NCBI RefSeq assembly: GCF_005473905.2
Contig: NZ_CP061336.1
Coordinates: 2,596,501 to 2,660,500, forward strand
DNA length: 64,000 nucleotides
From: Ruminiclostridium herbifermentans
GTDB lineage: Bacteria; Bacillota; Clostridia; Acetivibrionales; DSM-1351
Reading direction: 5' to 3'
Shown: positions 48,049 to 55,839 of the stretch, piece after piece
Layout: each line of letters opens with the position of its first letter
Position numbering within the stretch: the stretch's first letter is position 1
Made by a program: the position numbers and the translations under genes
The notes under the pieces: model-generated
What the model saw: only the letters and a program-made list of their open reading frames with translations
What the model was told of the DNA's origin: nothing
Database searches by the model: none

Positions 48049-48819
48049 ATGCAAATGATTAATATACTGTTAAGTGGCTGCAATGGAAATATGGGTCAGG
48101 TAATTACACGACTTTCAGAAGATTTCAGCGGATTAAAAATTGCTGCTGGGTCTGATATAAATAATAAAATAAAAAACTCCTACCCTGTTTTTACTTCATT
48201 AAATGAATGTGATATTAAGGTTGATGTTATTATTGATTTTTCAAATCCAAAAGCATTTAATGGATTAGTAGAATATGCACAAGAAAGACGTATTCCGCTT
48301 GTTATGTGTACAACTGGACTTTCTGCCGAACAAATAAGTATGCTAAAAAATGATGTATCAAAGAGAATTCCTGTATTTTTCTCCGCAAATATGTCTATCG
48401 GTATAAATTTACTTATTGATTTGGTAAAAAAGGCTGCAAAAATTCTTGAGGGACAATTTGATATTGAAATAATTGAGAAGCATCATAATCTAAAAATTGA
48501 TGCTCCTAGCGGCACTGCACTTGCCATTGCCGACGCTATAAACGACACTCTTAATGAAAAATGTGAGTATACCTATGACAGACACTCCAAAAGGAAAAAA
48601 CGCGGTAAACAAGAAATTGGAATACATGCTGTTCGCGGCGGTACTATTGTTGGAGATCACTCTGTTATATTCGCAGGTAAGGATGAAATTATTGAAATAA
48701 ACCACACTGCAACTTCAAAAGAAATTTTTGCAGTAGGCGCATTGAAAGCATCACTGTTTCTTGCAAATAAGAAACCAGGTCTATATTCAATGGATGATCT
48801 TATTGCAGAAAGTAATTAG
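48049..48819 (+). CDS. dapB: 4-hydroxy-tetrahydrodipicolinate reductase
   Basis: NAD(P)H-dependent reductase following DapA. 256 residues: N-terminal nucleotide-binding SGCNGNMGQ at about 9-17, DFSNPKAF, CTTGLS, FSANMSIGINLL, and the catalytic block EKHHNLKIDAPSGTA near 144-158. The start has AGGATGTGAA just upstream; a second ATG two codons later is also possible. Co-transcribed with dapA. Confidence 0.96.
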   Translation: MQMINILLSGCNGNMGQVITRLSEDFSGLKIAAGSDINNKIKNSYPVFTSLNECDIKVDVIIDFSNPKAFNGLVEYAQERRIPLVMCTTGLSAEQISMLKNDVSKRIPVFFSANMSIGINLLIDLVKKAAKILEGQFDIEIIEKHHNLKIDAPSGTALAIADAINDTLNEKCEYTYDRHSKRKKRGKQEIGIHAVRGGTIVGDHSVIFAGKDEIIEINHTATSKEIFAVGALKASLFLANKKPGLYSMDDLIAESN

Positions 48820-48863
48820 AAAAAATAATTAGACTCGATATTTTAAGCCCATAAAAGCTGCAT

Positions 48864-49009
48864 ATAGTTGGCGAAAACAAATACAATTTATTTTCGCCGA
48901 CTATACAAAAGTCAACTACTATGGATTAAATATGCGATGATATGGAGCGATATTTTGGTTTTTCAAGCTAGCTCGAAAAACGCATTACAAACAATACGCT
49001 TTTTCGAGC
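48864..49009. repeat. Two strong inverted repeats downstream of dapB
   Basis: First, ATAGTTGGCGAAAA pairs with TTTTCGCCGACTAT (48864-48904). Second, GCTCGAAAAA-CG pairs with CG-CTTTTTCGAGC (48971-49009). Neither has a T run directly after it, so classic termination is doubtful. The remaining gap up to the ACT gene at 49518 shows no gene. Confidence 0.55.
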
Positions 49010-49517
49010 AGCAAAACCCGAATACTAGTTTATCAACTACGGACGCTAAATTATATAAGCTTTTACACATTTACTTTACACATTTTCTATGTAGCTATTT
49101 ACACTTCTGAATTTTACAAATGATGATTAGCAGCTATAATGCTGTATCAGGCTTTCCAATGTCATGCAGTAATGTCGCCCAAATAAATATAATTTGCCTT
49201 AGCTTTTTCCTTAACCTTTGCTGCTTTGGTCTTGACCAGCATAGTATGATTCCATACATTTTCTTATGTATAATGCTTTGGAGACAGTTTAAATTGCCTT
49301 GGGTATTTTGTTTATGGGCTGTTTTATAATCATAATAATAATCTTAAAAACATATATTCTTAAAAGCATATATAGGAAGACTTAGAAAACTACCAGTAGG
49401 ATAACTTGTTAAGCAGCATTATAAAAGAATATTCCATTAAGTTAAATTCTAAAAACAATGTTTTAGAACAATGTTTAAATAAATACAATTAATAAAAATA
49501 TTAAGGAGGAATTTCTT

Positions 49518-49988
49518 ATGACGAATAATCCTATTACAAGTATTAGCACAACATACAATGTAGCACTGGTTACTGTAGACAATCTTCCAAACGATATGAC
49601 CATCATTTCTAATATATTTCGAAAAATTGCAGATGAAAAAATCAATATTGATATGATTAGCCAGGCTGCCCCCTATAAAGGAAAAATCAATATATCCTTT
49701 TCTCTTCCAGTTGAGGATATCACCAAGGTAATAAGTTCGTTGAACTCCTTCAAAAAAGAAATTCCAAACCTAAGAATTGAAATTGATTCAGATAACACAA
49801 AGATAACCGTTTATGGTGAAGCCATGAAAAACATTCCTGGAGTGGCTGCACAGTTATTTACGCTGCTAGCTGTTAATGATATTGAGGTTAAGCTTATATG
49901 CACCTCTGAAGTTGAAATATCTTATCTTATTTATGAAAAAGATATAGACAAAGCTATTTCTGCAATTAAGAAAGAATTTAAGCTTTAA
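49518..49988 (+). CDS. Tandem ACT-domain protein (aspartate-kinase regulatory-like)
   Basis: 156 residues forming two ACT domains, the first from about 14 (NVALVTVDNLPNDMTIIS) and the second from about 94 (KITVYGEAMKNIPGVAAQLF). The layout copies the C-terminal regulatory part of aspartate kinase without the kinase. It may sense an amino acid or partner LysC, which is inference from position beside dapA-dapB. AAGGAGG lies 8 bases before the ATG. A hairpin follows the stop. Confidence 0.85.
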   Translation: MTNNPITSISTTYNVALVTVDNLPNDMTIISNIFRKIADEKINIDMISQAAPYKGKINISFSLPVEDITKVISSLNSFKKEIPNLRIEIDSDNTKITVYGEAMKNIPGVAAQLFTLLAVNDIEVKLICTSEVEISYLIYEKDIDKAISAIKKEFKL

Positions 49989-50007
49989 TGTACTTTGAAA
50001 AATAATG

Positions 50008-50049
50008 TTAGGCCTTCGCGACTATATAAATATCGTCATGAAGGCCTAA
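50008..50049. terminator. Hairpin between convergent ACT and DUF624 genes
   Basis: TTAGGCCTTC pairs with GAAGGCCTAA, with more pairing inside (CGAC/GTCA region). T runs are weak on both strands, but position between convergent genes suits a terminator. Confidence 0.6.
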
Positions 50050-50101
50050 ACTGTATTGACTTTAGTTATAAATTGTAAAATTCATTTAAGACAATCTATC
50101 T

Positions 50102-50986
50102 TTATTTATCCTCATCCTCTAAAGCAGGCTTGTAATAGCTTTCACCAGTACTACCATCATTAAGCAAACTATCTTGGTCAATTTTATCATTCACGTCAGG
50201 TATAACAACATACTTCTTTATCAGTGGGTCTACGTAGAAGTTGTTCATCAAACCTACAAAAGCAGGCAATAAAAATACGTAAATTACAACTCCAAGAATA
50301 GGAATATAAAAAGCTAAATACGCAATGAATAAATTGAGTATAATCATTAAAAGGTTTGGTATAAACTTCATTATGCTGAATATTAATGCATTCTTATATA
50401 TATTCTTAACGCTTAAATTAACAGTAACAAGCATTGGGTACATATATAAATGCATCATGAAGAAAATTACTATTGATATTAGCATAAATGTTGCACCAAA
50501 TATAGGCAATAAACCATTCATACTAAAATATACATTAATGGCAATGCTAAATAGTATCATAGCAAATATGTCTATAATTGTAATTATCATTCCCTGCTTA
50601 AAGTTCTTTACAAAGTGCTCTTTAAAATCTCCCCATATAAAGGAATGCTCTTCTCGTGAATAATTTCTCAAAATATAAGTAAAACCAGCTTGTACAGGTC
50701 CAATAGTAACTACAGGAATTAGTGTAATAATGGCGGCAAAAAATACTCTAATAACTAAATCACCCATACCACCATCAATCCTTATTCTTTGGAATAGTAC
50801 TGATGATATATAATTTGCTACCAACAATGCAAGAATATTGAACAGCACAAACATCATGTTAATCTTAATCAAATTCCAAAATTTTCTTTTAACTACTTCA
50901 AAAAAAACAAAAAACCTTGGCTTTGGAGGTGCATCCTTTTCAACCCCTGGACCTGGCTTATTATAATTAAAACTAAATAACCCCAC
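50102..50986 (-). CDS. DUF624 (YesL-like) membrane protein
   Basis: 294 residues, about five or six membrane helices. DUF624 features are the N-terminal FFEVVKRKFWNLIKINMMFV and GPVQAGFTYILRNYSREEHSFIWGDFKEHF-type central block (Arg-Glu-Glu then Trp-x-Asp-Phe). Family members often sit with sugar ABC transporters; none is adjacent here. A TTG starts the frame six bases earlier, touching the AAGGAG site; the GTG with 8-base spacing is preferred. The C-terminal tail is acidic and cytoplasmic. Confidence 0.85.
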   Translation of the reverse strand: MGLFSFNYNKPGPGVEKDAPPKPRFFVFFEVVKRKFWNLIKINMMFVLFNILALLVANYISSVLFQRIRIDGGMGDLVIRVFFAAIITLIPVVTIGPVQAGFTYILRNYSREEHSFIWGDFKEHFVKNFKQGMIITIIDIFAMILFSIAINVYFSMNGLLPIFGATFMLISIVIFFMMHLYMYPMLVTVNLSVKNIYKNALIFSIMKFIPNLLMIILNLFIAYLAFYIPILGVVIYVFLLPAFVGLMNNFYVDPLIKKYVVIPDVNDKIDQDSLLNDGSTGESYYKPALEDEDK

Positions 50987-51103
50987 ACTCAACTCTCCTT
51001 TTTCTCATTGTCATTAGTATATTGTATCAATACTGCCCTAAGACTACAATATGTATTCTAAAGAATTTAATAAAATTTATTATGTCAATCCTGTCGGCGA
51101 GCT

Positions 51104-51540
51104 TCCGATTCTATCAGGCAATAGTTTGGGTTTGTAGCTATATGTCCTATGCTATCGGACGATAGCTTGGGTTTGTGTTTAAATATCCGATGCTATTGGA
51201 CAATAATTTGGATTTGTAACTGAATATCCTATTCTATTGGACGATTGCTTGGGTTTATAGCTAAATATCCTATGCTATTGGACGATTGCTTGGGTTTATA
51301 GCTAAATATCCTATGCTATTGGACAATAGTTCGGATTTGTAACTGAATATCCTATTCTATTGGACGATTGCTTGGGTTTATAGCTAAATATCCTATGCTA
51401 TTGGACAATAATTTGGATTTGTAACTGAATATCCTATTCTATTGGACGATTGCTTGGGTTTATAGCTAAATATCCTATGCTATCGGACAATAATTTGGAT
51501 TTGTAGCTAAATATGCTATTGTGTTGGACAGATTGGTTTA
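51104..51540. repeat. 41-bp minisatellite, about 11 copies, alternating A/B pattern
   Basis: TCCTATGCTATTGGAC-type units start at 51104 and recur every 41 bases to about 51514. Two variants alternate over most of the array: A (…GGACGATTGCTTGGGTTTAT) and B (…GGACAATAATTTGGATTTGT), making 82-bp higher-order repeats. The first two and the last copy are more diverged. The period is not a multiple of three and there are no unique spacers, so it is neither coding nor CRISPR. It fills part of the 1-kb gap between the DUF624 gene and tRNA-Leu. Confidence 0.9.
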
Positions 51541-51847
51541 AGCTAAATCTTTCTGAATTACATACCTTAAAATCTAAAAACCAAACCGTTGAAACAATCA
51601 AAGTATAATATCACATTGTTCATTTTAAAGGCAAAATTATTAACCATAATTGACTTTATGATAGATAACTATATTTATTATAATTCTTTTTTAATGTAAA
51701 ATTGTTAACTTTGTATTAAATTATTCTAACTTTTACACTCTGATTTTGTGACAGGGTATACTTTGTTATTTGTCACAACATTTAATTAATAGCAATAGAA
51801 GTTGATGAAGAGTTTTCCGTCTATTTTTAGAACATCCTAGAATGTTC

Positions 51848-52030
51848 CAAGTTGCTATTTCAAGCCCCAACTCAAAATACACAAAAAAACAACCGATACA
51901 CATATCGATTGCTTTTAAATTGGTGCGCTCGATGTGACGTTGTCCAAGTTCAAGCCCCAAACAAAAACGATACAAAAAAGCAACCGATATCTAATACCGC
52001 TTGCTTTTTTAATGGTGCGATCGATGGGAC
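51848..52030. repeat. Tandem duplication of the tRNA-Leu 3' end and its terminator
   Basis: Two copies of about 90 bases (51848-51938 and 51944-52030), each carrying TCAAGCCCCAA, an A-rich stretch, a CAACCGATA hairpin, TTGCTTTT and then TGGTGCG-TCGATG-GAC. The right copy overlaps the 3' end of tRNA-Leu; the left copy retains only about 18 bases of a tRNA 3' end and is diverged. Confidence 0.7.
51974..52010 (-). terminator. Terminator of tRNA-Leu
   Basis: GCAAGCGGTAT-TAG-ATATCGGTTGC on the minus strand, followed by TTTTTTG, 3 bases after the tRNA CCA. Confidence 0.85.
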
Positions 52031-52095
52031 TTGAACCCATACGGTCTCCCACACGCCCCTCAAACGTGCGCGTCTGCCAGTTCCGCCACGATCGC
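52013..52095 (-). tRNA. tRNA-Leu (GAG)
   Basis: 83 nt with CCA encoded. Acceptor GCGATCG/CGATCGC, D arm TGGCGGAACTGGCAGACGC, anticodon stem CACGT/GCGTG around TTGAGGG (anticodon GAG), a class II long variable arm (TGGGAGACCGTA) and T arm TGGGTTCAAGTCCCA. It is minus strand with a promoter and terminator of its own. Confidence 0.96.
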
Positions 52096-52135
52096 ATTTA
52101 TCATATAAACAATGTGTTTGCCATCAGCAAGTATG

Positions 52136-52165
52136 ATTATACTCGCATTCACTCTATGTTGTCAA
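52136..52165 (-). promoter_or_regulatory. Sigma-A promoter of tRNA-Leu
   Basis: TTGACA, 18-base spacer, TATAAT on the minus strand; the -10 is about 40 bases from the mature 5' end. The remaining bases up to 52632 hold no gene I can support. Confidence 0.8.
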
Positions 52166-52632
52166 TAATAAAATTAAAAAAAATCAAAAAAATATACATA
52201 AAAATAACAATATATAAAATATAAAAATTAAAATGTCTTATCTTCCCTATCTTTATTGATACTATATTCATTTTTGTATATTACTACATACTCACTTATA
52301 ACTGATTATTGTATCTTACAACTACAACTAATCTATAATTAGTACTCTAAACAAAAGTAATTTAATATTATAATTGTACTCTTATTTCCATATTCCTCTA
52401 ACTTATACAATAAAAATCCTAATATAAATAATGATACTTACAAAATATCATATAGATGTCATAGAAAAAACAAGTAAAATTATAATTCCTAACTTTTCAA
52501 CATCTTTCTTATTTCCTGAGCATATAGAATTCTATAATGATAATACTGCAATTAAAGGTGTATTCTATAGTGGCAGGATTTTTCCTTTTACAATAGATAC
52601 ATTTATATCTTCCATTGTAAAGCTTATATGAG

Positions 52633-52938
52633 TTATTCATTTGATACAAATGCTTTTATTTTTGACTTTATATTTATATCAATCTCGTTAGCATTCAATA
52701 TCTCAATAAAATCATAAATACAGTCTAATTTTCTTGCCATATATGGTAGTGTTTCTCTTTCAGGAGTAATGATTAGTATTTTCTTACATAGAGCTATAGC
52801 ATAACCCAATTCAATTAATACACCACTAGCAATTTTTTCAGGATACAATAAAATAAAATGAGAAGATTTATTAATAATATCAAAATCATGTTTTGCTGAT
52901 ATAGCTGGATCATCAAATTTATTATTTGTAAAAGCCGG
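52633..52938 (-). pseudogene. 5'-truncated nucleotide-binding protein (nucleoside deoxyribosyltransferase/TIR-like fold)
   Basis: An open frame of about 100 codons begins right after a stop with no start codon and no binding site. It reads KFDDPAISAKHDFDIINKSS, then HFILLYPEKIASGVLIELGY and AIALCKKILIITPERETLPY. The YPE...S-x-V-L-x-E-x-G-Y-A block is typical of the C-terminal half of short Rossmann-like proteins related to nucleoside 2-deoxyribosyltransferases or TIR domains. A TTG inside the conserved block could not give a complete domain. It abuts the DpnII-type cassette, which suggests loss of its 5' half during insertion. Confidence 0.6.
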
Positions 52939-52971
52939 CTATTATTTCCCACTGCTTAAAACATAATCATC

Positions 52972-53835
52972 TTACTTAAATATTTCTTTCATTATTCCAT
53001 TTTCCATATCATCAATGCTATAGATATGTTCCATTACTTCAAAAGTTTCTCTAAGATTGCCTCTTGCACTTTTCCATCCAATACCATCAGTAAACCATAC
53101 AAAAGTAAATCCCGGCACTGTATCAGCTTCTTGCGAAAGCATTTTATAACTTCGAGCAGTCTCATTCAGTTTTGAGCCGCCACCACCATAAAAATTAGTT
53201 TCAATTGCATAAATCATATTATCTGTTTTTACAACATAATCAAATCTTTTTGCAGCTTTTCCTTTATTCGAAATAGCCGAGAGATTTATGCCCCATTTCT
53301 TTTCGATATCCACCAGATACATCTCTTTAAAATAATTTACATCCTTAATAAAACCCGCAGTTTTTATATATTTCTCTACTAAGTCCTCCATCTGGTGTCC
53401 ACCTCTATTTTTTCTTCCATTAGAATCAAGTCCTGTTTCAATACCCAGTACATAGTCCACAAGATTATTTACCAAATGATTTGCAAGCATATCAAACAAA
53501 CCTGTTTTTCTCATGAATACCTTATATTGCTCAATACTATAGTTCATTTTCTTGAAGTTATACAGAAATGCACCATTTTCATCTTGAGCATATATTTCGT
53601 TACCTCTTACTGCCAGTAACAATGGAATGCAAGCAAGAGTCTCTGGATATCTTTTTACAATAGCTTCAAATTCTGCCTCTATATTCTTTGAACCAATCAA
53701 CGAATTAAGGATATTTAGTTCTACCTTGATTTCTTCTACATTGCTTACCACTTTCTTAAAATCTATATAATAATCATAGCTTGAAATACTTGCTCTGAAT
53801 TTCCCAAGCCAATCTTCAAAATTTCTACTTGCCAT
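52972..53835 (-). CDS. DpnII-type restriction endonuclease (GATC)
   Basis: 287 residues, the usual length of the DpnII/MboI family, which cleaves unmethylated GATC. The family pattern includes FEDWLGKFRASISSYDYYID at the N-terminus, GLDSNGRKNRGGHQMEDLVE, and the catalytic region KRFDYVVKTDNMIYAIETNF followed by YGGGGSKLNE (Asp...Glu-x-Asn). It overlaps the end of the upstream methylase gene by 11 bases, so translation is coupled. Cassette order methylase-methylase-nuclease is that of pneumococcal dpnM-dpnA-dpnB. Confidence 0.93.
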   Translation of the reverse strand: MASRNFEDWLGKFRASISSYDYYIDFKKVVSNVEEIKVELNILNSLIGSKNIEAEFEAIVKRYPETLACIPLLLAVRGNEIYAQDENGAFLYNFKKMNYSIEQYKVFMRKTGLFDMLANHLVNNLVDYVLGIETGLDSNGRKNRGGHQMEDLVEKYIKTAGFIKDVNYFKEMYLVDIEKKWGINLSAISNKGKAAKRFDYVVKTDNMIYAIETNFYGGGGSKLNETARSYKMLSQEADTVPGFTFVWFTDGIGWKSARGNLRETFEVMEHIYSIDDMENGIMKEIFK

Positions 53836-54628
53836 CCATTTCCATCTCCAATCGCGTCTTAGTAATATTCAAATACTCTTCTTCTGTATCTATTCCAATA
53901 AAATAACGCCCAAATCTGTTAGCTACAACTCCTGTTGTCCCAGAACCGCAAAATGGATCTAAAACAACATCTCCTGATTGAGTAGATGCTAAAATAATTC
54001 TTTCTAACAAATATTCCGGTTTCTGTGTAGGATGCTTGCCTGCTTTCTTTTCTGATGGTTTTGTTAAACTTCCTACCCACACATCTTTCATTTGCTTTCC
54101 ACCATTTTGTTCTTTCATTAATTCATAATTAAAATAATGACGAGATTTTTTATCTGCCTTCTGCGCCCATAGAATAGTTTCTGTTGAATGCGTAAAACAT
54201 TTACATGCAAGATTGGGTGGCGGATTTGTTTTTTGCCAGGTAATATTATTTATTATCTTAAATCCTTCTTGTTCAAGTGCCATTCCAATAGAATAAATAT
54301 TATGCAATGTTCCTGAAATCCAAATGCTTCCGTTAGGTTTTAATACCCGTTTACACAATTTTATCCATTTTCTATTGAATTTGTGTTTTTCTGATATTTG
54401 CGTTGAGGACGTTCCTATCTTATCCCATTCACCTTTATTCACAGATACCATTTTGCCACCCTTACAAGTTATTCCATCATTACTTAAAAAATACGGTGGG
54501 TCTGCAAATATCATATCAATGCTTTCTTGCTTTAGTTTTGGTAATATCTTAAGAGAATCTCCTAAAATAATTTGAGCAGCTGTGTTTTCATAGAAATATT
54601 GCTGATTTTTATCAAATAAACTTTCCAA
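53825..54628 (-). CDS. DpnA-like adenine DNA methyltransferase (beta class)
   Basis: 267 residues. Motif IV DPPYFLSND is near residue 42 and motif I DPFCGSGTTG near 225, the beta-class order, ending FGRYFIGIDTEEEY. In the DpnII system this second enzyme methylates GATC also in single-stranded DNA, protecting incoming plasmid DNA during transformation. The frame opens at a GTG that touches GGAGG; the TTG two codons later has 7-base spacing and is preferred. Six to twelve bases separate it from the upstream methylase. Confidence 0.92.
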   Translation of the reverse strand: MESLFDKNQQYFYENTAAQIILGDSLKILPKLKQESIDMIFADPPYFLSNDGITCKGGKMVSVNKGEWDKIGTSSTQISEKHKFNRKWIKLCKRVLKPNGSIWISGTLHNIYSIGMALEQEGFKIINNITWQKTNPPPNLACKCFTHSTETILWAQKADKKSRHYFNYELMKEQNGGKQMKDVWVGSLTKPSEKKAGKHPTQKPEYLLERIILASTQSGDVVLDPFCGSGTTGVVANRFGRYFIGIDTEEEYLNITKTRLEMEMDGK

Positions 54629-54640
54629 AAACACACCTCC

Positions 54641-55474
54641 CTAGTAATTATATATAATAACTTCTTCCCCAGTTCTTTTAGATGCATCAGAATTAATCAT
54701 TCTCTTGACACTAACAACATCAATCCTATATCCCTTATTGCCATATAATTTATTGATAAATTCAGTGTTATGATTTGTCAGCATACAATAACACCCTCGT
54801 TTTGTGAGTTCATCAAAAAGTCTTGAAAGCCTTTCATGACTTTCCACATCAAAACCTTCTTTTGTATAGGATTCAAATGACGAAGGATTTAAAGGAGCAT
54901 ACGGACTGTCAAAGAATATAAAATCACCCTTTTTAGCATCACAACAGGCTTCTTCAAAATCACCTTGTAATATATCAACCTTTTTTAAATATTCAGAAAC
55001 ATGAAGAATAGATTCTGCGTCAATGGACTCTTTCTTGCTATTGTTATAAGGTACATTAAATAAACCTTTTCCATTAACTCGATACAAACCGTTATAACAA
55101 TGCTTATTTATAAACACAAACAATGCTGCAAGTTCTATGTCAAACTCTTCTTTCATTAATTTATCATTATAATGCTCTCTCAAATAGTAATAGTATTCTT
55201 TTCCGTTTTCGAGCATCCCAGAATCCAATTTGTGGATATATTCTATAAATTCTTGTGGATTCTTTTGAATAATTCTATACGTATTAATAAGTGAGGCATT
55301 AATATCATTAATTACAGCTTGTTCCGGCTGTAATTCAAACAATACTGCTCCACCTCCAATAAAAGGTTCAAAATATTTATTATAGTTCTGAGGTATTCTT
55401 TCTGATATTCTATCTAGTAATTGTCTCTTGCCACCTGCCCATTTAACAAATGGTGTCACATATTTGTTTGACAT
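54641..55474 (-). CDS. Dam-family adenine DNA methyltransferase (DpnM-like, alpha class)
   Basis: 277 residues. The N-terminal FVKWAGGKRQLLDRI (9-23) and FEPFIGGGAV (36-45, motif I) precede the target motif IFFDSPYAPL (Asp189-Tyr192), the alpha-class order of D12/Dam enzymes. The second position of DPPY is Ser here, a tolerated variant. HYNDKLMKEEFDIE and NKHCYNGLYRVN also match DpnM. The frame extends 90 bases upstream, but GAGG lies 7 bases before the chosen ATG and the conserved domain starts there. First gene of the three-gene cassette. Confidence 0.94.
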   Translation of the reverse strand: MSNKYVTPFVKWAGGKRQLLDRISERIPQNYNKYFEPFIGGGAVLFELQPEQAVINDINASLINTYRIIQKNPQEFIEYIHKLDSGMLENGKEYYYYLREHYNDKLMKEEFDIELAALFVFINKHCYNGLYRVNGKGLFNVPYNNSKKESIDAESILHVSEYLKKVDILQGDFEEACCDAKKGDFIFFDSPYAPLNPSSFESYTKEGFDVESHERLSRLFDELTKRGCYCMLTNHNTEFINKLYGNKGYRIDVVSVKRMINSDASKRTGEEVIIYNY

Positions 55475-55611
55475 ACCTTTTCCTCTTTCAATAGTAAACT
55501 TACATTTAATTATACGAGAAAGAGCAGTTTTAATCAATGAAACATCGAAATGATTGGATTCCATTATTTCTCATTATTTTTTCAATATAAATTCCTTAAG
55601 ATTTTTTTAGA

Positions 55612-55771
55612 TTAAATTGAAGCTGAAGGTACTATTTCACCTAGCCTTGGTAATACATTTATACAAGTATTGAATGCTGCTGAGAATTTATGGCATACAT
55701 CAAATGATGAGTACAAGTTTAATAATACTATCGCACCAAAAAACTACTGGCTTTTGTCCAGTAGTTTTTAG
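55612..55771 (+). pseudogene. Coding-like gene fragment on the plus strand
   Basis: An open frame of about 50 codons follows a stop, has no start or binding site, and reads EAEGTISPSLGNTFIQVLNA, AENLWHTSNDEYKFN, NTIAPKNYW. Composition looks coding, but I cannot name the family. It lies between the restriction-modification cassette and the chemoreceptor gene, and its end runs into the chemoreceptor terminator. Confidence 0.3.
55738..55770 (-). terminator. Terminator of the chemoreceptor gene
   Basis: AAAAACTACTGG/CCAGTAGTTTTT stem with a 7-base loop and a T run on the minus strand, about 70 bases after the stop codon. Confidence 0.85.
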
Positions 55772-55839
55772 CTGTTCAATCTTATATGATTTTTTTATTT
55801 TCTATGCGGATTTTTAAAGATAGCGTACATCTTCTTTAT

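Noticed and set aside
51766-52224. Short frames on both strands across tRNA-Leu and its duplicated flank
   Set aside because: They overlap a clear tRNA and its terminator; frames arise from the duplicated sequence.
52431-52631. 66-codon plus-strand frame
   Set aside because: No ribosome binding site, AT-rich, no recognisable motif; may be chance.
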